Counted from the first letter of the stretch, positions 27,648 through 37,698 are shown. The stretch is DNA of 64,000 nt from Pectobacterium aroidearum (GCF_015689195.1 NZ_CP065044.1:2046001-2110000); one strand, 5' to 3'. Notes: generated by a model not told the origin, from the sequence alone. Numbers and translations are program-made.

Positions 27648-28100
27648 ATGACACAACGCAAAGTTTATGCCCCGGTACCAGTCATGGTGGCGGGGATTGC
27701 GATTATTGCTACTCGTTTTTTGGGGATTTTGCTGCTGGTGTGGGAGCTAGGGCTCAGCGATTTTAGCGGCTGGATTGGCAGCAACGCGGAAGCCTGGGAT
27801 TCGACGCTGGTGTTACTGTTATCACTTGTTGTCGTTGGCGTTGAGATTCGCTGCGGCTTTGCCGTTTTGGCTGGTGTGAACTGGGGGCGCTGGGGCTATG
27901 TGGCCTGTCAGGCCGCGGTGGTGTGTTATCTGTTGCTGGCGTCGTTCAGTGAGTTTATGCCCGCGATATTCCATATTTCAGGAGAGAACAACGCCGCCGT
28001 GTTGCATCAGCTCCTGCTGCAAAAGATCCCAGATCTTCTGGTGATTGTTTTACTGTTTCTGCCACGACGCAGTAAGCGTTTTTTTCTGCGCCAGAAATAG
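27648..28100 (+). CDS. ybjO: Inner membrane protein YbjO
   Basis: Small membrane protein of 150 residues with four hydrophobic segments. It matches the DUF2593 family (E. coli YbjO) in length and position between potI and rlmC. The ATG at 27648 follows GAAGGAA. The C-terminus is strongly basic (PRRSKRFFLRQK), consistent with a cytoplasmic end. No function is known. Confidence 0.85.
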   Translation: MTQRKVYAPVPVMVAGIAIIATRFLGILLLVWELGLSDFSGWIGSNAEAWDSTLVLLLSLVVVGVEIRCGFAVLAGVNWGRWGYVACQAAVVCYLLLASFSEFMPAIFHISGENNAAVLHQLLLQKIPDLLVIVLLFLPRRSKRFFLRQK

Positions 28101-28227
28101 ACATTTATCGCTCTTGAATCAGTCTGGCTGCTGGCGTTGCCCATGAACAAGCGGAAAGATCGCAGGGTGACGCCATCAGGGTGGTATAATCCTCTCATTC
28201 CGTATTATTTTTAATAGTTAGATTTTT

Positions 28228-29355
28228 ATGCATTGTGCCCGCTACAGCACGGGAACCTGTCGTTCCTGCCAATGGCTGGAAAAAGCCTACCCACAGCAAC
28301 TATCCGATAAGCAACAGCACCTTGAAGGCTTGCTACAGCCACACGCCGTGCAGCGTTGGTTACCGGTGCAGCCTTCTGCGCAGTCTGCGTTTCGTAATAA
28401 AGCCAAAATGGTGGTGAGCGGCAGCGTGGAGCGCCCGCTACTGGGGATGCTGCATCGTGATGGAACGGCGGTGGATCTTTGCGACTGCCCGCTTTATCCG
28501 TCCAGCTTCGCACCGATTTTCAACGTGCTTAAAGTCTTCATCGCTCGAGCGGGGCTGACGCCTTATAACGTGGCCCGACGCCGTGGGGAGCTGAAATATC
28601 TGCTGCTGACGGAAAGTACGCAGCGTGGCACGTTTATGCTGCGTTTTGTTTTACGTTCGGAAACTAAACTGGCGCAGTTGCGTGCCGCATTTCCTTGGCT
28701 ACAGCAGCAGTTACCACAGCTTGAGGTGATATCCGCCAATATCCAGCCGGTCCATCAGGCGATAATGGAAGGGAAAACGGAAATCATCCTGAGTGAGGCT
28801 GCCGCGTTGGCCGAACAGTTCAATCAGGTGCCGCTGTATATCCGCCCGCAAAGTTTTTTCCAGACGAACCCGCAGGTGGCTGCCGCGCTGTATGCGACAG
28901 CACGCGACTGGGTTGCAGAGCTGAATATCACCAGCATGTGGGATCTGTTTTGCGGAGTAGGGGGATTTGGTCTGCATTGTGCGTCACCCGAGATGCGTTT
29001 GACAGGGATTGAAATCAGCGCAGAGGCGATAGCCTGCGCACGCCGCTCTGCGGAACAGCTTGGGCTGAAACAGGTGGAGTTTCAGGCCTTGGATTCTACA
29101 CAGTTCGCGACAGGTAAAGCGGAAATGCCCGAGCTGGTGCTAGTCAACCCGCCACGCCGCGGTATCGGCAGCGAACTATGCGCTTACCTGAGCCGTATGG
29201 CACCGGACTATATTCTCTATTCCAGCTGTAACGCTGAAAGCATGGCGAAAGACATGACAGAGCTGACGAATTACCGTGCGCTGCGCGTACAACTGTTCGA
29301 CATGTTCCCGCATACGGCGCACTATGAAGTGCTAACGTTACTGAAACGTGCTTGA
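28228..29355 (+). CDS. rlmC: 23S rRNA (uracil-747-C5)-methyltransferase RlmC
   Basis: SAM-dependent RNA methyltransferase of 375 residues that methylates U747 of 23S rRNA. Iron-sulfur ligands are suggested by C3, C11 and C14 and the later DLCDCPLYP pair. The SAM-binding motif is [16 protein letters not shown]. The substrate motif is [10 protein letters not shown], and the catalytic cysteine lies in [14 protein letters not shown]. It lacks the N-terminal TRAM domain found in RlmD, as expected for RlmC. The gene sits between ybjO and artJ as in E. coli. Confidence 0.95.
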   Translation: MHCARYSTGTCRSCQWLEKAYPQQLSDKQQHLEGLLQPHAVQRWLPVQPSAQSAFRNKAKMVVSGSVERPLLGMLHRDGTAVDLCDCPLYPSSFAPIFNVLKVFIARAGLTPYNVARRRGELKYLLLTESTQRGTFMLRFVLRSETKLAQLRAAFPWLQQQLPQLEVISANIQPVHQAIMEGKTEIILSEAAALAEQFNQVPLYIRPQSFFQTNPQVAAALYATARDWVAELNITSMWDLFCGVGGFGLHCASPEMRLTGIEISAEAIACARRSAEQLGLKQVEFQALDSTQFATGKAEMPELVLVNPPRRGIGSELCAYLSRMAPDYILYSSCNAESMAKDMTELTNYRALRVQLFDMFPHTAHYEVLTLLKRA

Positions 29356-29433
29356 TAAGCGATGACTGTAATAGAAAATATCTTGGTGGCAATTTACTAC
29401 GTTATTGTATCCATGTTCGACAGTATGAAAGTT

Positions 29434-29511
29434 TCGGGCGTGTCAATTCTGGTGCTTTCTATGATTTCATCACACGCCCGACAAGGAGCGCTCAATTGCC
29501 GCAGCTCCTTG
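29434..29511. other. Two adjacent strong dyads between rlmC and artJ
   Basis: TCGGGCGTGT / ACACGCCCGA (29434-29443, 29472-29481) is a perfect 10-bp inverted repeat. CAAGGAGC / GCTCCTTG (29482-29489, 29504-29511) is a perfect 8-bp one immediately after it. A 63-codon frame (29362-29553, starting MTVIENILVAIYYVIVSM) overlaps them but has no clear ribosome-binding site. This could be a structured RNA, an mRNA 3' end of rlmC, or a degenerate small gene. Confidence 0.4.
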
Positions 29512-29589
29512 ACCACTGTCTTTCGCGGCGTCCTGCCGCTCACTCGACGGTAACGATCACCTCAGCGCAATTTTTTACGCCTGGACGAC

Positions 29590-29634
29590 AAAAAAGCGGC
29601 GTTATATGCATGATTTCATAAGATATCGCACCGC
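29590..29634 (-). terminator. Terminator of artJ
   Basis: On the minus strand a short stem GCGGTG / CGCCGC (one G-U pair) precedes TTTTTTGTCG just after the artJ stop codon. The long AT-rich loop makes it modest in strength. Confidence 0.5.
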
Positions 29635-29646
29635 GCAGATGGAACC

Positions 29647-30378
29647 TTATTGCGGGAACCACTTGTCGTTGATGGCTTTGTACGTGCCGTCCGCTTTGAT
29701 GGCGTCCAGTGCGTTATTCAGTTTCTCCAGCAGTACTTTGTCATCGGGACGAACGGCGATGCCCAATCCGGTGCCGAAGTATTCCGCGTCAGTCACGTGT
29801 TCACCAACCGTCGCCAGTTCAGGGTTCGTCTTAATCCATTCGTTGACGACAGCGGTATCACCGAATACACCGTCGATACGGCCGTTTTTCAGATCCAGTA
29901 CCGCGTTCTGATAACTGTCATAAGAGACGGTTTGTACTTCCGGGTGCTTGTCGTGCATATATTTCTGGTGCGTCGTACCGTTTTCCATACCAATACGTTT
30001 GCCTTTCATCGCCGCAAAATCGCTGAATTTCCCTTTTTGCGCGATAACGACAGCAGAGTTGGCATAGTAAGGCTGCGTGAACGTGACCTGCTTGCTGCGT
30101 TCTGGCGTGATGTCCATACCGGAAATCACCGCATCATAGCGACGGAATTTCAGCGCAGGGATCAGGCTGTCAAATGCCTGATTGGTGAACGTACAGGTTG
30201 CCTGCATTTGTTTGCACAACGCTTTCGCTAGATCCATATCGAAACCGACGATTTCGTTGTTGGCATCCAGTGATTCAAAGGGCGGGTAGGTGGCTGATGA
30301 GGCAAAACGGATGGTGTCTGCCGCGGTGGCGCTGAAGGCGATTCCTGCCAGTAAGGTGGCGAGCACTAATTTTTTCAT
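29647..30378 (-). CDS. artJ: Arginine-binding periplasmic protein ArtJ
   Basis: Periplasmic receptor of 243 residues for L-arginine uptake through ArtPQM. The signal peptide (KKLVLATLLAGIAFSATAA) is followed by DTIRFASSATYPPFESLD, the class 3 solute-binding signature (GFDMDLAKALCKQM) and pocket segments such as GMDITPERSKQVTFTQPYY and GTTHQKY. It has its own promoter, separated by 232 bases and a terminator from artM. The upstream double ARG box (30458-30492) indicates repression by ArgR with arginine, as known for E. coli artJ. Confidence 0.94.
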   Translation of the reverse strand: MKKLVLATLLAGIAFSATAADTIRFASSATYPPFESLDANNEIVGFDMDLAKALCKQMQATCTFTNQAFDSLIPALKFRRYDAVISGMDITPERSKQVTFTQPYYANSAVVIAQKGKFSDFAAMKGKRIGMENGTTHQKYMHDKHPEVQTVSYDSYQNAVLDLKNGRIDGVFGDTAVVNEWIKTNPELATVGEHVTDAEYFGTGLGIAVRPDDKVLLEKLNNALDAIKADGTYKAINDKWFPQ

Positions 30379-30457
30379 TACCTACTCCTGTCTGTTTTTC
30401 TTATAAAATAGTTACGCGGAAACATTCCAACGTCATGGCGATTACCATGCCATTGAT

Positions 30458-30492
30458 TGAATTTATATGCAATTAAAATGATTAATAAGTCG
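30458..30492. promoter_or_regulatory. Double ARG box (ArgR operator) upstream of artJ
   Basis: TGAATTTATATGCA (30458-30471) matches 13 of 14 positions of the ARG-box core TGAATWWWWATTCA. A second, weaker copy TGATTAATAAGTCG (30479-30492) matches 11 of 14. They are spaced exactly 21 bases apart, two helical turns, as in tandem ARG boxes bound by hexameric ArgR. Confidence 0.7.
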
Positions 30493-30557
30493 GTTTGTTG
30501 CATGTTTTTACATCAGCAGGCAACGGACTAAGGGGACGGGCAGAGATGGCACGCCAT

Positions 30558-30586
30558 AAAAAAAGCAGGCTGGTAAAGCCTGCTTT
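30558..30586 (-). terminator. Terminator of the artPIQM operon
   Basis: A 10-bp stem AAAGCAGGCT / AGCCTGCTTT (30562-30586) is followed on the minus strand by a run of seven T residues, 25 bases beyond artM. Confidence 0.85.
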
Positions 30587-30610
30587 CTAAACGGATAAGT
30601 GTGATAAGGA

Positions 30611-31279
30611 TTAATTACGGCGTTCAAACACCAGCGCACGACGTTCAACCCAGCGCATCAGTAGCGTCAGTAACCCGTTGACACACAGGTAGATAATCCC
30701 GGCGGCACCAAACACCATCACGTCATACGTCCGGCCGTACATCAATTGGCTGTAGCCCATGACTTCCATCAGCGTAATGGTGTAAGCCAGTGACGTACTC
30801 TTAAACACCAGCACCACTTCATTTGAATAAGAAGACAGCGCACGCTTAAACGCGAACGGCAGCAAAATGCGTAATGTTTGCCGCTGATTCATCCCCAGTG
30901 CCGCACAGGATTGCCACTGTCCGGCAGGAATCGCTTTGACTGCGCCATAGAACAGCTGCGTGGTATAAGCTGCACTATTGAGCGCCAGCGCCACCATCGC
31001 ACACAGCCACGGTTGCGAAAGCAGGTTCCATAGCCAGGGGATTTGCTGGATAGAAGTAAATTGCCCTGGGCCATAGTAAATCAGGAAGATTTGCACCAGC
31101 AGCGGCGTGCCGGTAAACAGCGTAATGTAGCCTTTTGCCAGCATCGAGATGACAGGCGTTTTGAGCGTCAGTACGACGGTCAGCAGCAGCGACAACACCA
31201 GCGCCACGACGATAGAGACGGCGGTTAAGGTCAGGCTGGTATGCAGGCCTTTTAATAGCTCAGGTAAATAAGCGAGCAT
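30611..31279 (-). CDS. artM: Arginine ABC importer permease ArtM
   Basis: Inner-membrane permease of 222 residues from the polar amino acid (HisM/GlnP) family. About five hydrophobic segments are visible. The EAA-type loop is AIPAGQWQSCAALGMNQRQTLRILLPFAFK. It starts at the base where artQ ends, indicating translational coupling in artPIQM. With ArtQ it forms the transmembrane channel for arginine. Confidence 0.94.
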   Translation of the reverse strand: MLAYLPELLKGLHTSLTLTAVSIVVALVLSLLLTVVLTLKTPVISMLAKGYITLFTGTPLLVQIFLIYYGPGQFTSIQQIPWLWNLLSQPWLCAMVALALNSAAYTTQLFYGAVKAIPAGQWQSCAALGMNQRQTLRILLPFAFKRALSSYSNEVVLVFKSTSLAYTITLMEVMGYSQLMYGRTYDVMVFGAAGIIYLCVNGLLTLLMRWVERRALVFERRN

Positions 31280-31995
31280 CAGGAAGGTCTCCGCTCAAAA
31301 CGCGTGGTGCGCAGTTCAATGCGTTTCAGCACATACTGACTTAACAGCGTGATAATCAAATAGATCGCCGCCGCGACAACGTACCAGGTAAAGGGCTCTT
31401 GCGTTCGTGTCGCAATGCTTTTGGTTTGCAGCATCAAATCATTAACGCTAATCAGCGAGACCAGCGCGGTATCTTTCAGCAATACCAGCCACTGATTGCC
31501 TAATCCTGGCAACGCATGGCGCCACATCTGCGGCATGATCAGACGGAAAAAGATCGCAGATTTACTGAGTCCCAGCGCCTGACCCGATTCCCACTGTCCT
31601 TGCGGTACGGCTTTTAGCGCACCGCGCAGCGTTTGGGAAGCATAAGCGGCATACAGCAATGCCAGCGCAATCACGCCACACAGGAAGGGGCTGATTTCAA
31701 ACATGCCGATATCCAGTTTGACTGGGATCTGCACAATGAAGAGATTCAGGGGGAAACCATCCGCCAGCAGCATCAGCAACTGGGACGATCCGAAATAGAT
31801 AAACAGCACGACCAGAATTTCTGGCAGGCCGCGCAGCAGCGTCACGACCGCCGTTCCCGTCCAGCTAACGGCTTTCCAGCGAACGGTTTCCCAAACGGCA
31901 AACAGCATCGCCAGCACGAGGCCGAGCACCAGTGCACAAACGGCAAGGCCGACGGTCATCCCGGCGGCGCTTGCAAGAGGTTGGAATTCAATCAT
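31279..31995 (-). CDS. artQ: Arginine ABC importer permease ArtQ
   Basis: Partner permease of ArtM, 238 residues, with hydrophobic helices and the EAA loop [30 protein letters not shown]. The segment [26 protein letters not shown] is characteristic of amino-acid importer permeases. It follows artI by 11 bases and overlaps artM by one base. It is part of the same leftward operon. Confidence 0.94.
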   Translation of the reverse strand: MIEFQPLASAAGMTVGLAVCALVLGLVLAMLFAVWETVRWKAVSWTGTAVVTLLRGLPEILVVLFIYFGSSQLLMLLADGFPLNLFIVQIPVKLDIGMFEISPFLCGVIALALLYAAYASQTLRGALKAVPQGQWESGQALGLSKSAIFFRLIMPQMWRHALPGLGNQWLVLLKDTALVSLISVNDLMLQTKSIATRTQEPFTWYVVAAAIYLIITLLSQYVLKRIELRTTRFERRPS

Positions 31996-32006
31996 TGAGC
32001 GTCAGA

Positions 32007-32738
32007 TTACTGCTGGAACCATTTTTTGTAGATGGTCTCGTAAGTGCCATCCTGCTTGATTTTGTTGAGCGCATCGTCGAATTTTTTCAGCAGCTCATCG
32101 TTGTTCTGGCGCACGGCGATGCCCAGACCGATACCGAAGTAACCTTTATCTGTTACGTTTTGACCAACGGTCGTCAGCGTATCGTTCTGTTTCAGCCATT
32201 CGTTAACCACGGCGGTATCACCGAACACGGCATCCAGACGGCCATTTTTCAGATCCAGCACGGCATTCTGGTAGCTGTCGTAAGGCACAGTTTTGATATC
32301 GCTATGCTTTTCCATCAGGTATTTCTGATGGGTCGTACCATTCTGTACGCCAACGCGTTTGCCTGTCAGCGCAGCAACATCGGCCACTTTCCCTTTCTGG
32401 GCAATAAACTGAGCGGAGTTATCATAGTAAGGCTGAGTGAATGACACCTGTTGCTGACGCTCTGGAGTAATATCCATTCCCGCGATGACGGCTTCGAAGC
32501 GACGGAATTTCAGGCCGGGGATCAGGCTGTCGAAAGCCTGATTGCTGAACGTGCAGTTTGCCTGCATTTCTTTGCACAGGGCATTAGCCAGATCGATATC
32601 AAAACCCTGAATCTGGTTATTGGCATCGACAAATTCGAACGGAGGGTAGGAGGCTTCGGTCGCGAAACGGATGGTATCCGCGGCGTTAGCAGAGGCGGCG
32701 CCTACTGCGAATAAGGCTGCAACAATCAATTTTTTCAT
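32007..32738 (-). CDS. artI: Arginine/basic amino acid-binding protein ArtI
   Basis: Periplasmic receptor of 243 residues, very similar to ArtJ in this window (for example GMDITPERQQQVSFTQPYY, GTTHQKYLMEKH, NAVLDLKNGRLDAVFGDTAVVNEWL). The signal peptide KKLIVAALFAVGAASANAA precedes DTIRFATEASYPPFEF. I start at ATG 32738, eight bases after AGGA; the upstream in-frame starts are too close to or beyond that site. In E. coli ArtI feeds ArtPQM with a ligand less well defined than that of ArtJ. Confidence 0.93.
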   Translation of the reverse strand: MKKLIVAALFAVGAASANAADTIRFATEASYPPFEFVDANNQIQGFDIDLANALCKEMQANCTFSNQAFDSLIPGLKFRRFEAVIAGMDITPERQQQVSFTQPYYDNSAQFIAQKGKVADVAALTGKRVGVQNGTTHQKYLMEKHSDIKTVPYDSYQNAVLDLKNGRLDAVFGDTAVVNEWLKQNDTLTTVGQNVTDKGYFGIGLGIAVRQNNDELLKKFDDALNKIKQDGTYETIYKKWFQQ

Positions 32739-32758
32739 TATCATTTTCCTGATAGTAA

Positions 32759-33487
32759 TCAATGTGACAAATAACCAGCGAATTCAGGCGTCTGCGGCTG
32801 GGTAAAGTGCGTCGCATCCCCCTGTTCAACGATGCGGCCGTTTTCCATATACACTACCCGGCTGGCCGTTTTACGGGCAAATTCGACTTCGTGGGTCACA
32901 ATCACCTGCGTGATACCGGTTTGCGCCAATTCACGGATGATGTTGACGACCTGAGCGGTAATTTCTGGATCCAGTGCGGCGGTGGGCTCATCAAATAACA
33001 GCACCTGAGGTTCCATCATCAGCGCACGCGCAATCGCAACACGCTGTTGCTGCCCGCCAGACAGATGAAGGGGAAAGCGATCGGCAAAGTCATTGAGGCG
33101 CAGACGCGTCAGCAGTTTATCTGCCCGTGCTTTAGCTTCTTCTTTACTCAGTCCCAGCACGCGGCAGGGCGCTTCAATCAGGTTTTGCGCGACGGTCAGA
33201 TGCGGCCATAAATTGTATTGCTGGAATACCATCCCGACGTTCTGACGCAACTCACGGATCGCGCTATCGGATGGCGTGCGCTGAAAATCAAACTGATTAC
33301 CGGCGATGGAAAGCGTGCCAGAGCGCGGCATTTCCAACAGATTAAGAACGCGTATCAGCGAGCTCTTTCCTGCTCCGCTGGGGCCAAGAAGAACCAGCGT
33401 TTCACCCGCAGGACAATCGAGGGTGATATCAAATAGCGCCTGGTATGTGCCGTAGAAACAGTTAATGCCGTTTAGTTGAATACTCAT
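32759..33487 (-). CDS. artP: Arginine ABC importer ATPase ArtP
   Basis: ATP-binding subunit, 242 residues. Walker A is GPSGAGKSS, the Q-loop [12 protein letters not shown], the signature [14 protein letters not shown], Walker [15 protein letters not shown], and the H-loop [11 protein letters not shown] start at ATG 33487 ([13 protein letters not shown]), which agrees with the E. coli ArtP N-terminus and length; the frame is open for 38 more codons upstream. It is the first gene of artPIQM. A lone, weak ARG-box-like sequence upstream was not convincing. Confidence 0.95.
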   Translation of the reverse strand: MSIQLNGINCFYGTYQALFDITLDCPAGETLVLLGPSGAGKSSLIRVLNLLEMPRSGTLSIAGNQFDFQRTPSDSAIRELRQNVGMVFQQYNLWPHLTVAQNLIEAPCRVLGLSKEEAKARADKLLTRLRLNDFADRFPLHLSGGQQQRVAIARALMMEPQVLLFDEPTAALDPEITAQVVNIIRELAQTGITQVIVTHEVEFARKTASRVVYMENGRIVEQGDATHFTQPQTPEFAGYLSH

Positions 33488-33693
33488 GCGTAAGAATTGA
33501 ATAGACATTGATGCGGCGAATGTTAACGTCGGCAGAATAGTTATGCAATCACCGTGGGTTAAAATTTGCCAATAAGCGATTTGTTGGTTAAATAATAGCA
33601 CAAAATAGTGACTTACGGCTGAGCACGTGCTTTCTCATCGCGATGCCAGCAGAGCCGCGCCCTATATAGCCAATAGCAGTGAAAGGAGACGAC

Positions 33694-34017
33694 ATGCAAT
33701 TATCCACTACGCCGAATCTGGAAGGTTTCACCATTACTGAATATTGTGGCGTCGTGACCGGCGAAGCCATTCTGGGTGCGAACATCTTCCGTGATTTTTT
33801 TGCCAGCATTCGCGATGTCGTTGGCGGTCGTTCTGGTGCCTATGAGAAAGAGCTGCGTAAGGCGCGCCAGATCGCGTTCAAAGAGCTACAGGAACAGGCC
33901 GCTGATTTAGGGGCGAATGCCGTGGTAGGCATCGATCTTGACTATGAAACTGTCGGGAAGGATGGCAGCATGCTGATGGTGACCGTCAGCGGTACCGCAG
34001 TAAAGGTTCGCCGCTAG
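33694..34017 (+). CDS. ybjQ: UPF0145-family protein YbjQ
   Basis: Conserved protein of 107 residues. It has the family segments [44 protein letters not shown] and [13 protein letters not shown]. The ATG at 33694 follows AAAGGAGACGAC. The fold is known to form oligomers (YbjQ/YjfJ-like heavy-metal-binding-domain family), but no function is established. It lies between artP and amiD as in E. coli, where an extra gene, ybjP, is also present. Confidence 0.9.
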   Translation: MQLSTTPNLEGFTITEYCGVVTGEAILGANIFRDFFASIRDVVGGRSGAYEKELRKARQIAFKELQEQAADLGANAVVGIDLDYETVGKDGSMLMVTVSGTAVKVRR

Positions 34018-34085
34018 TGGCTGAAATAGCCGATTAGTGCAGGCAAGAAACGCTGCGGAAAAGATACCTATATAGTGGAATAACG

Positions 34086-34913
34086 ATGTTGAAATGGATG
34101 GTCTGCATAGTGCTGGGGTTGTTGACGGGGTGTCAATCGACTTCCTCGTTGCAGGAACAGAATAATTATGTGCTGGAGACGGGATTGCAGTCGCGGGCAC
34201 AGGAGTCCCGTATTCGCTTTCTGGTGATCCACTACACCGCGGAAGATTTTGCCACCTCGCTGAATATTCTGACGGATGAGCATGTCAGCGCGCATTATCT
34301 TGTTCCGGCGCATCCGCCTTTGCAGCGCGGCAAGCCGCTTGCCTGGCAACTGGTACCGGAATCTCAGGCTGCCTGGCATGCGGGTGCCAGTAGTTGGCGC
34401 GGGTTCAGTCGGCTAAATAATTCCTCGATTGGTATTGAGATTGAAAACGCGGGCTATCAGCGCACGCTAACGGGCTATACGTGGGAGCCGTTCACCGCCG
34501 CGCAGATTCAACTGGTAACTGCGCTTGCCCGTGACATTGTCGCTCGCTACCAGATTGCGCCGCAGAATGTGGTCGCACACAGCGATATTGCCCCGCAGCG
34601 GAAACAAGATCCAGGGCCGCTGTTCCCCTGGCAGGCGCTGGCGCAAGCGGGCGTGGGTGCCTGGCCGGACGCGCAGCGGGTGGCGTTTTATTTGCAAGGA
34701 CGACCAACGACGCAGCCGGTGGATGAAGCGGTTCTGCTGGAAAAGCTAGGGCGCTATGGCTATTCGGTGCAGGATACGATGACGGTGCGTGAGAAGCGGC
34801 AGGTGATTGCCGCTTTCCAGATGCATTTCCGACCAACGAACTATCAAGGTCAGCCAGATGCGCAGAGTGAAGCGATTGTCGACGCACTGCTGGAGAAATA
34901 CGGCAGCCGCTAA
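34086..34913 (+). CDS. amiD: N-acetylmuramoyl-L-alanine amidase AmiD (lipoprotein)
   Basis: Zinc amidase of 275 residues anchored to the outer membrane, which cleaves the bond between muramic acid (including anhydro forms) and L-alanine. The lipobox LLTGC gives a lipidated C16, followed by QSTSS, so with no Asp+2 the Lol system should carry it to the outer membrane. Amidase_2 motifs are [11 protein letters not shown] (zinc ligand), [11 protein letters not shown] and [21 protein letters not shown]. The C-terminal 70 residues resemble a peptidoglycan-binding domain. The 3' end overlaps convergent ybjT by 4 bases. Confidence 0.93.
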   Translation: MLKWMVCIVLGLLTGCQSTSSLQEQNNYVLETGLQSRAQESRIRFLVIHYTAEDFATSLNILTDEHVSAHYLVPAHPPLQRGKPLAWQLVPESQAAWHAGASSWRGFSRLNNSSIGIEIENAGYQRTLTGYTWEPFTAAQIQLVTALARDIVARYQIAPQNVVAHSDIAPQRKQDPGPLFPWQALAQAGVGAWPDAQRVAFYLQGRPTTQPVDEAVLLEKLGRYGYSVQDTMTVREKRQVIAAFQMHFRPTNYQGQPDAQSEAIVDALLEKYGSR

Positions 34914-36346
34914 ACCACTTCCCTCTCTGCCAGTTTCGCAATGCGCGCCGCCATGCCACGGAAGATAAACAGGTGAGCAGGCATCATCAGAAACCAGTAA
35001 ACCAGCCCGTTGAACCCGGAAGGGTGCCAGCGGGCGCGGACATCCACGGTTCGGTGAGTGCCTTTGTCCGTGATAGTAAAATTGAGTTTACCCAGCCCCG
35101 GTGCTTTCATGCCGAATAGCAGTACCAGCTGACGCTGTGGCTTGATCGAGATAACCTTCCAGCCGTCGATTTTGTCGCCCACTTCCAGCGTCGGGCGCTC
35201 GGGGCGTCCATAAGTGACGCCGTTACCGCAAAGGTCGTCCAGTCGGGCACGGATGTTCCACAGCGTATTCGCGTAAAAATAGCCTTCTTTGCCACCGACC
35301 TGCTGAATGACCTGCCAGAGCGCCTGACTGGAGGCTGTTGTCTCCATCGTATGCCCCGCCTGTTTGGGGTAAAAACCGTAATTTGGTTTCCAGCGCGCGC
35401 GAACCTCGGTGTCATCGCCCCAGTCGGCCTGCTGTACGCTCTCCATTTCGCTTTGTAGCGTGAGGCGTACGGCGTCATCAAAGCTCATCAGCGTTTGTGG
35501 AATCAACGCCTGTAGCTCATGGCCATCGGCCTGTAAATCGTGTTTTAACCCCTGAATCAAGGCTCGGGCGATGGATGGGGGAACCGATGTCACCAGATGC
35601 AAGAACCAGACGGACACCAGATGCGTCGGCATCGGAACGGGAATCAGCACTCTGCGTTTGCCGCTAATCTGAATGAAACGCTCGAACATCGTCTGGTAGC
35701 TGATGTATTCAGGGCCTGCGGCATCCATGATGCGATGTTCTGTCGCGGGGTGCTGCACGATGTCGATCAGATAAACCAGCAGGTTTTCCAGCGCAATGGG
35801 CGACGATTTAGAACGCACCCAGCGCGGTGGCGTTAGCACTGGCAGGTTATAGACCATATCTCGCATGATCTCGAACGCCGCCGAACCCGCGCCAATAATA
35901 ATGCCCGCACGCAGTTCCGTGACGGGGATGCCGCTGCTGCGCAGAATATCACCGGTAATCTGGCGTGCCTGCATATGCGGTGAGGTGTCATCCTTCGCCT
36001 GAAGCGACCCCAGATAGATAATCTGTTTCACGCGGCTGGAGGCCAGTGCCAGCAGCAGATTCATGGCTGCCATGCGTTCCCTTGCCACGAAGTCAGCGCC
36101 GTCGCCCATGCTGTGCACCAGATAATAGAGCGTTTCCGCGCCCCACAGGCCATCAGGCAGGCTTTCTGGCTTGGCGAGGTCAATTTGTTGGCAATCGACG
36201 CCCGGCCAATGCCGTGACGCGAGGGACTCGGTATTACGACCGGCAGCGATGATCTGCTTGCCCTGTTTGCTCAATCGTTCGGTTAAATGGCGGCCAATGT
36301 AGCCAGTTGCGCCCAGAATCAGGATCGGGGCTGAGGGGGATGTCAT
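34910..36346 (-). CDS. ybjT: SDR/NmrA-like protein YbjT with DUF2867 domain
   Basis: Protein of 478 residues. An N-terminal NAD(P)-binding Rossmann domain ([35 protein letters not shown]-type region) is followed by a C-terminal DUF2867 domain (about 330-478, including [23 protein letters not shown]) ending in a hydrophobic segment ([18 protein letters not shown]). The start ATG 36346 gives the E. coli YbjT length; the longer frame to 36460 has no support. Its substrate is unknown. The E. coli neighbours ybjS, ltaE and poxB are absent here. Confidence 0.88.
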   Translation of the reverse strand: MTSPSAPILILGATGYIGRHLTERLSKQGKQIIAAGRNTESLASRHWPGVDCQQIDLAKPESLPDGLWGAETLYYLVHSMGDGADFVARERMAAMNLLLALASSRVKQIIYLGSLQAKDDTSPHMQARQITGDILRSSGIPVTELRAGIIIGAGSAAFEIMRDMVYNLPVLTPPRWVRSKSSPIALENLLVYLIDIVQHPATEHRIMDAAGPEYISYQTMFERFIQISGKRRVLIPVPMPTHLVSVWFLHLVTSVPPSIARALIQGLKHDLQADGHELQALIPQTLMSFDDAVRLTLQSEMESVQQADWGDDTEVRARWKPNYGFYPKQAGHTMETTASSQALWQVIQQVGGKEGYFYANTLWNIRARLDDLCGNGVTYGRPERPTLEVGDKIDGWKVISIKPQRQLVLLFGMKAPGLGKLNFTITDKGTHRTVDVRARWHPSGFNGLVYWFLMMPAHLFIFRGMAARIAKLAEREVV

Positions 36347-36518
36347 GTGCCAGCGGCTCCGCAGCAAAATATAACCATGGCTTACTATAACGGGGAAAAG
36401 GCAAAAAGTGAGGAAAAGAGTGGCATTGATACTCGTCTGAAAGCAACGCGTATTTAACATGACCTACCTGCCCGATAGCTCACGCTAGCAGGCAGAAGGG
36501 GGTAAAGCGAGGAGCGTA

Positions 36519-37562
36519 TCAGGCCAGAACAGCGTCGCCTTGCAACTGGCAACTACAGGCCAAAACATAGCCCTGTTCAATCTCGGCGGGGGTAAGCGTC
36601 ATGGTACTGGTCGTGGTGTACTGGCCAGACAGCACGCGGGTTTTACAGCTTCCGCAAACACCGGCGCGGCAGGCAGCGACAACGGGCACCTTATTGGCTT
36701 CCAGTGCAGCCAGCAGGCTGATCCCCACCGGAACGCGCAGATTTTTCAGCGGACGGCTGATGGTCAACGTGAGTTGATCGGCATCCTCGTCCACCATGTC
36801 ATCTGCCGGGCGGAACTGTTCTTTGAAGATGCGGTTTGAGGCAACGCCAAGCTGTTGACTCAGGGTTTCCATCTGGTTCATGTAGGGGGCTGGACCGCAG
36901 GTCATCACGGTACGGCTGGCGATATCCGGCACGTGTTCGGCCAGCAGGTCGCCGCTGATACGTCCGGCAAGGAAACCGGGTGCGGCGTCAAACTCTGCCA
37001 TCAGCGTCAGATGCAGTTGCTGCGGGTAACGCTGCACCAGATCCTGCCATTCGCGAGCGAAGATCACCTGCAACGGATTACGTACGTTGAAAATTACGTG
37101 GATATCGGTTTGCGGCTTGTTTGCCAGCAGCCAGCGACACATCGACATAATTGGCGTGACTCCGCAGCCTGCCGCCGCCATCAGGTAGCGATCGCTGACC
37201 GCGTTGGCACAGGTAAATTCGCCCTGTGCATCAGACAGCCACAGGTAATCACCGACTTTCAGCGTTTGGGTCAGCCAGCGGGAGCCGATACCGTCGTCCA
37301 GCCTTCTTACCGTGAGAGTAATAAAGCGGCTGAGCCCCGGTGAAGAAGAAATCGTATAAGCCCGCAGCGTCTCCGCGCTGTTAGCAATGCTGACCAACGC
37401 ATATTGACCTGGCTGATACGGATAAAAATCATGATTAACCAGTGAAATCGTCCAGACATCGGGCGTTTCCTGCGTAATGGAATGCACCTGCATGCGGTTA
37501 GAACAAAGCGGCGTCGGCCCCGTCTGTGGTACTGGCACTGTCTGTAGTGCGGGCATGGTCAT
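36519..37562 (-). CDS. hcr: NADH oxidoreductase Hcr
   Basis: Electron donor to the hybrid-cluster protein, 347 residues. It has an FAD-binding domain (LRAYTISSSPG), an NAD(P)-binding domain (AAAGCGVTPIMSMCRW, TCGPAPYMNQM) and a C-terminal plant-type 2Fe-2S ferredoxin domain with cysteines CRAGVCGSCKT and LACSC. The start is ATG 37562 (MTMPALQ), seven bases after GGAG; the frame extends six codons further. It is downstream of hcp and probably co-transcribed, as in E. coli. Confidence 0.94.
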   Translation of the reverse strand: MTMPALQTVPVPQTGPTPLCSNRMQVHSITQETPDVWTISLVNHDFYPYQPGQYALVSIANSAETLRAYTISSSPGLSRFITLTVRRLDDGIGSRWLTQTLKVGDYLWLSDAQGEFTCANAVSDRYLMAAAGCGVTPIMSMCRWLLANKPQTDIHVIFNVRNPLQVIFAREWQDLVQRYPQQLHLTLMAEFDAAPGFLAGRISGDLLAEHVPDIASRTVMTCGPAPYMNQMETLSQQLGVASNRIFKEQFRPADDMVDEDADQLTLTISRPLKNLRVPVGISLLAALEANKVPVVAACRAGVCGSCKTRVLSGQYTTTSTMTLTPAEIEQGYVLACSCQLQGDAVLA

Positions 37563-37603
37563 AGTCAATCTCCATAACAAACGGATACGGTGAAGCGTGT
37601 AAA

Positions 37604-37658
37604 AAGGCAGCCCATAAAAATTGGGCTTAGCGTGAGGTGCAGTGCTAACACCTCACGC
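37604..37658 (-). promoter_or_regulatory. Tandem hairpins between hcp and hcr
   Basis: In the 136-base gap the hcp transcript would fold a 10-bp stem GCGTGAGGTG / CACCTCACGC (37630-37658), then a second stem GCCCA / TGGGC with an AT-rich loop (near 37608-37625). No long T-run follows, so mRNA processing or partial attenuation is likelier than complete termination. Confidence 0.5.
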
Positions 37659-37698
37659 GGCGTGATGAGGAACGCGCTCCTCCGTCCGCGTTAATTCA

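Noticed and set aside
33498-33511. ARG-box-like TGAATAGACATTGA upstream of artP
   Set aside because: Only 11 of 14 positions match, two of the four central bases are G or C, and no partner box lies 21 bases away.
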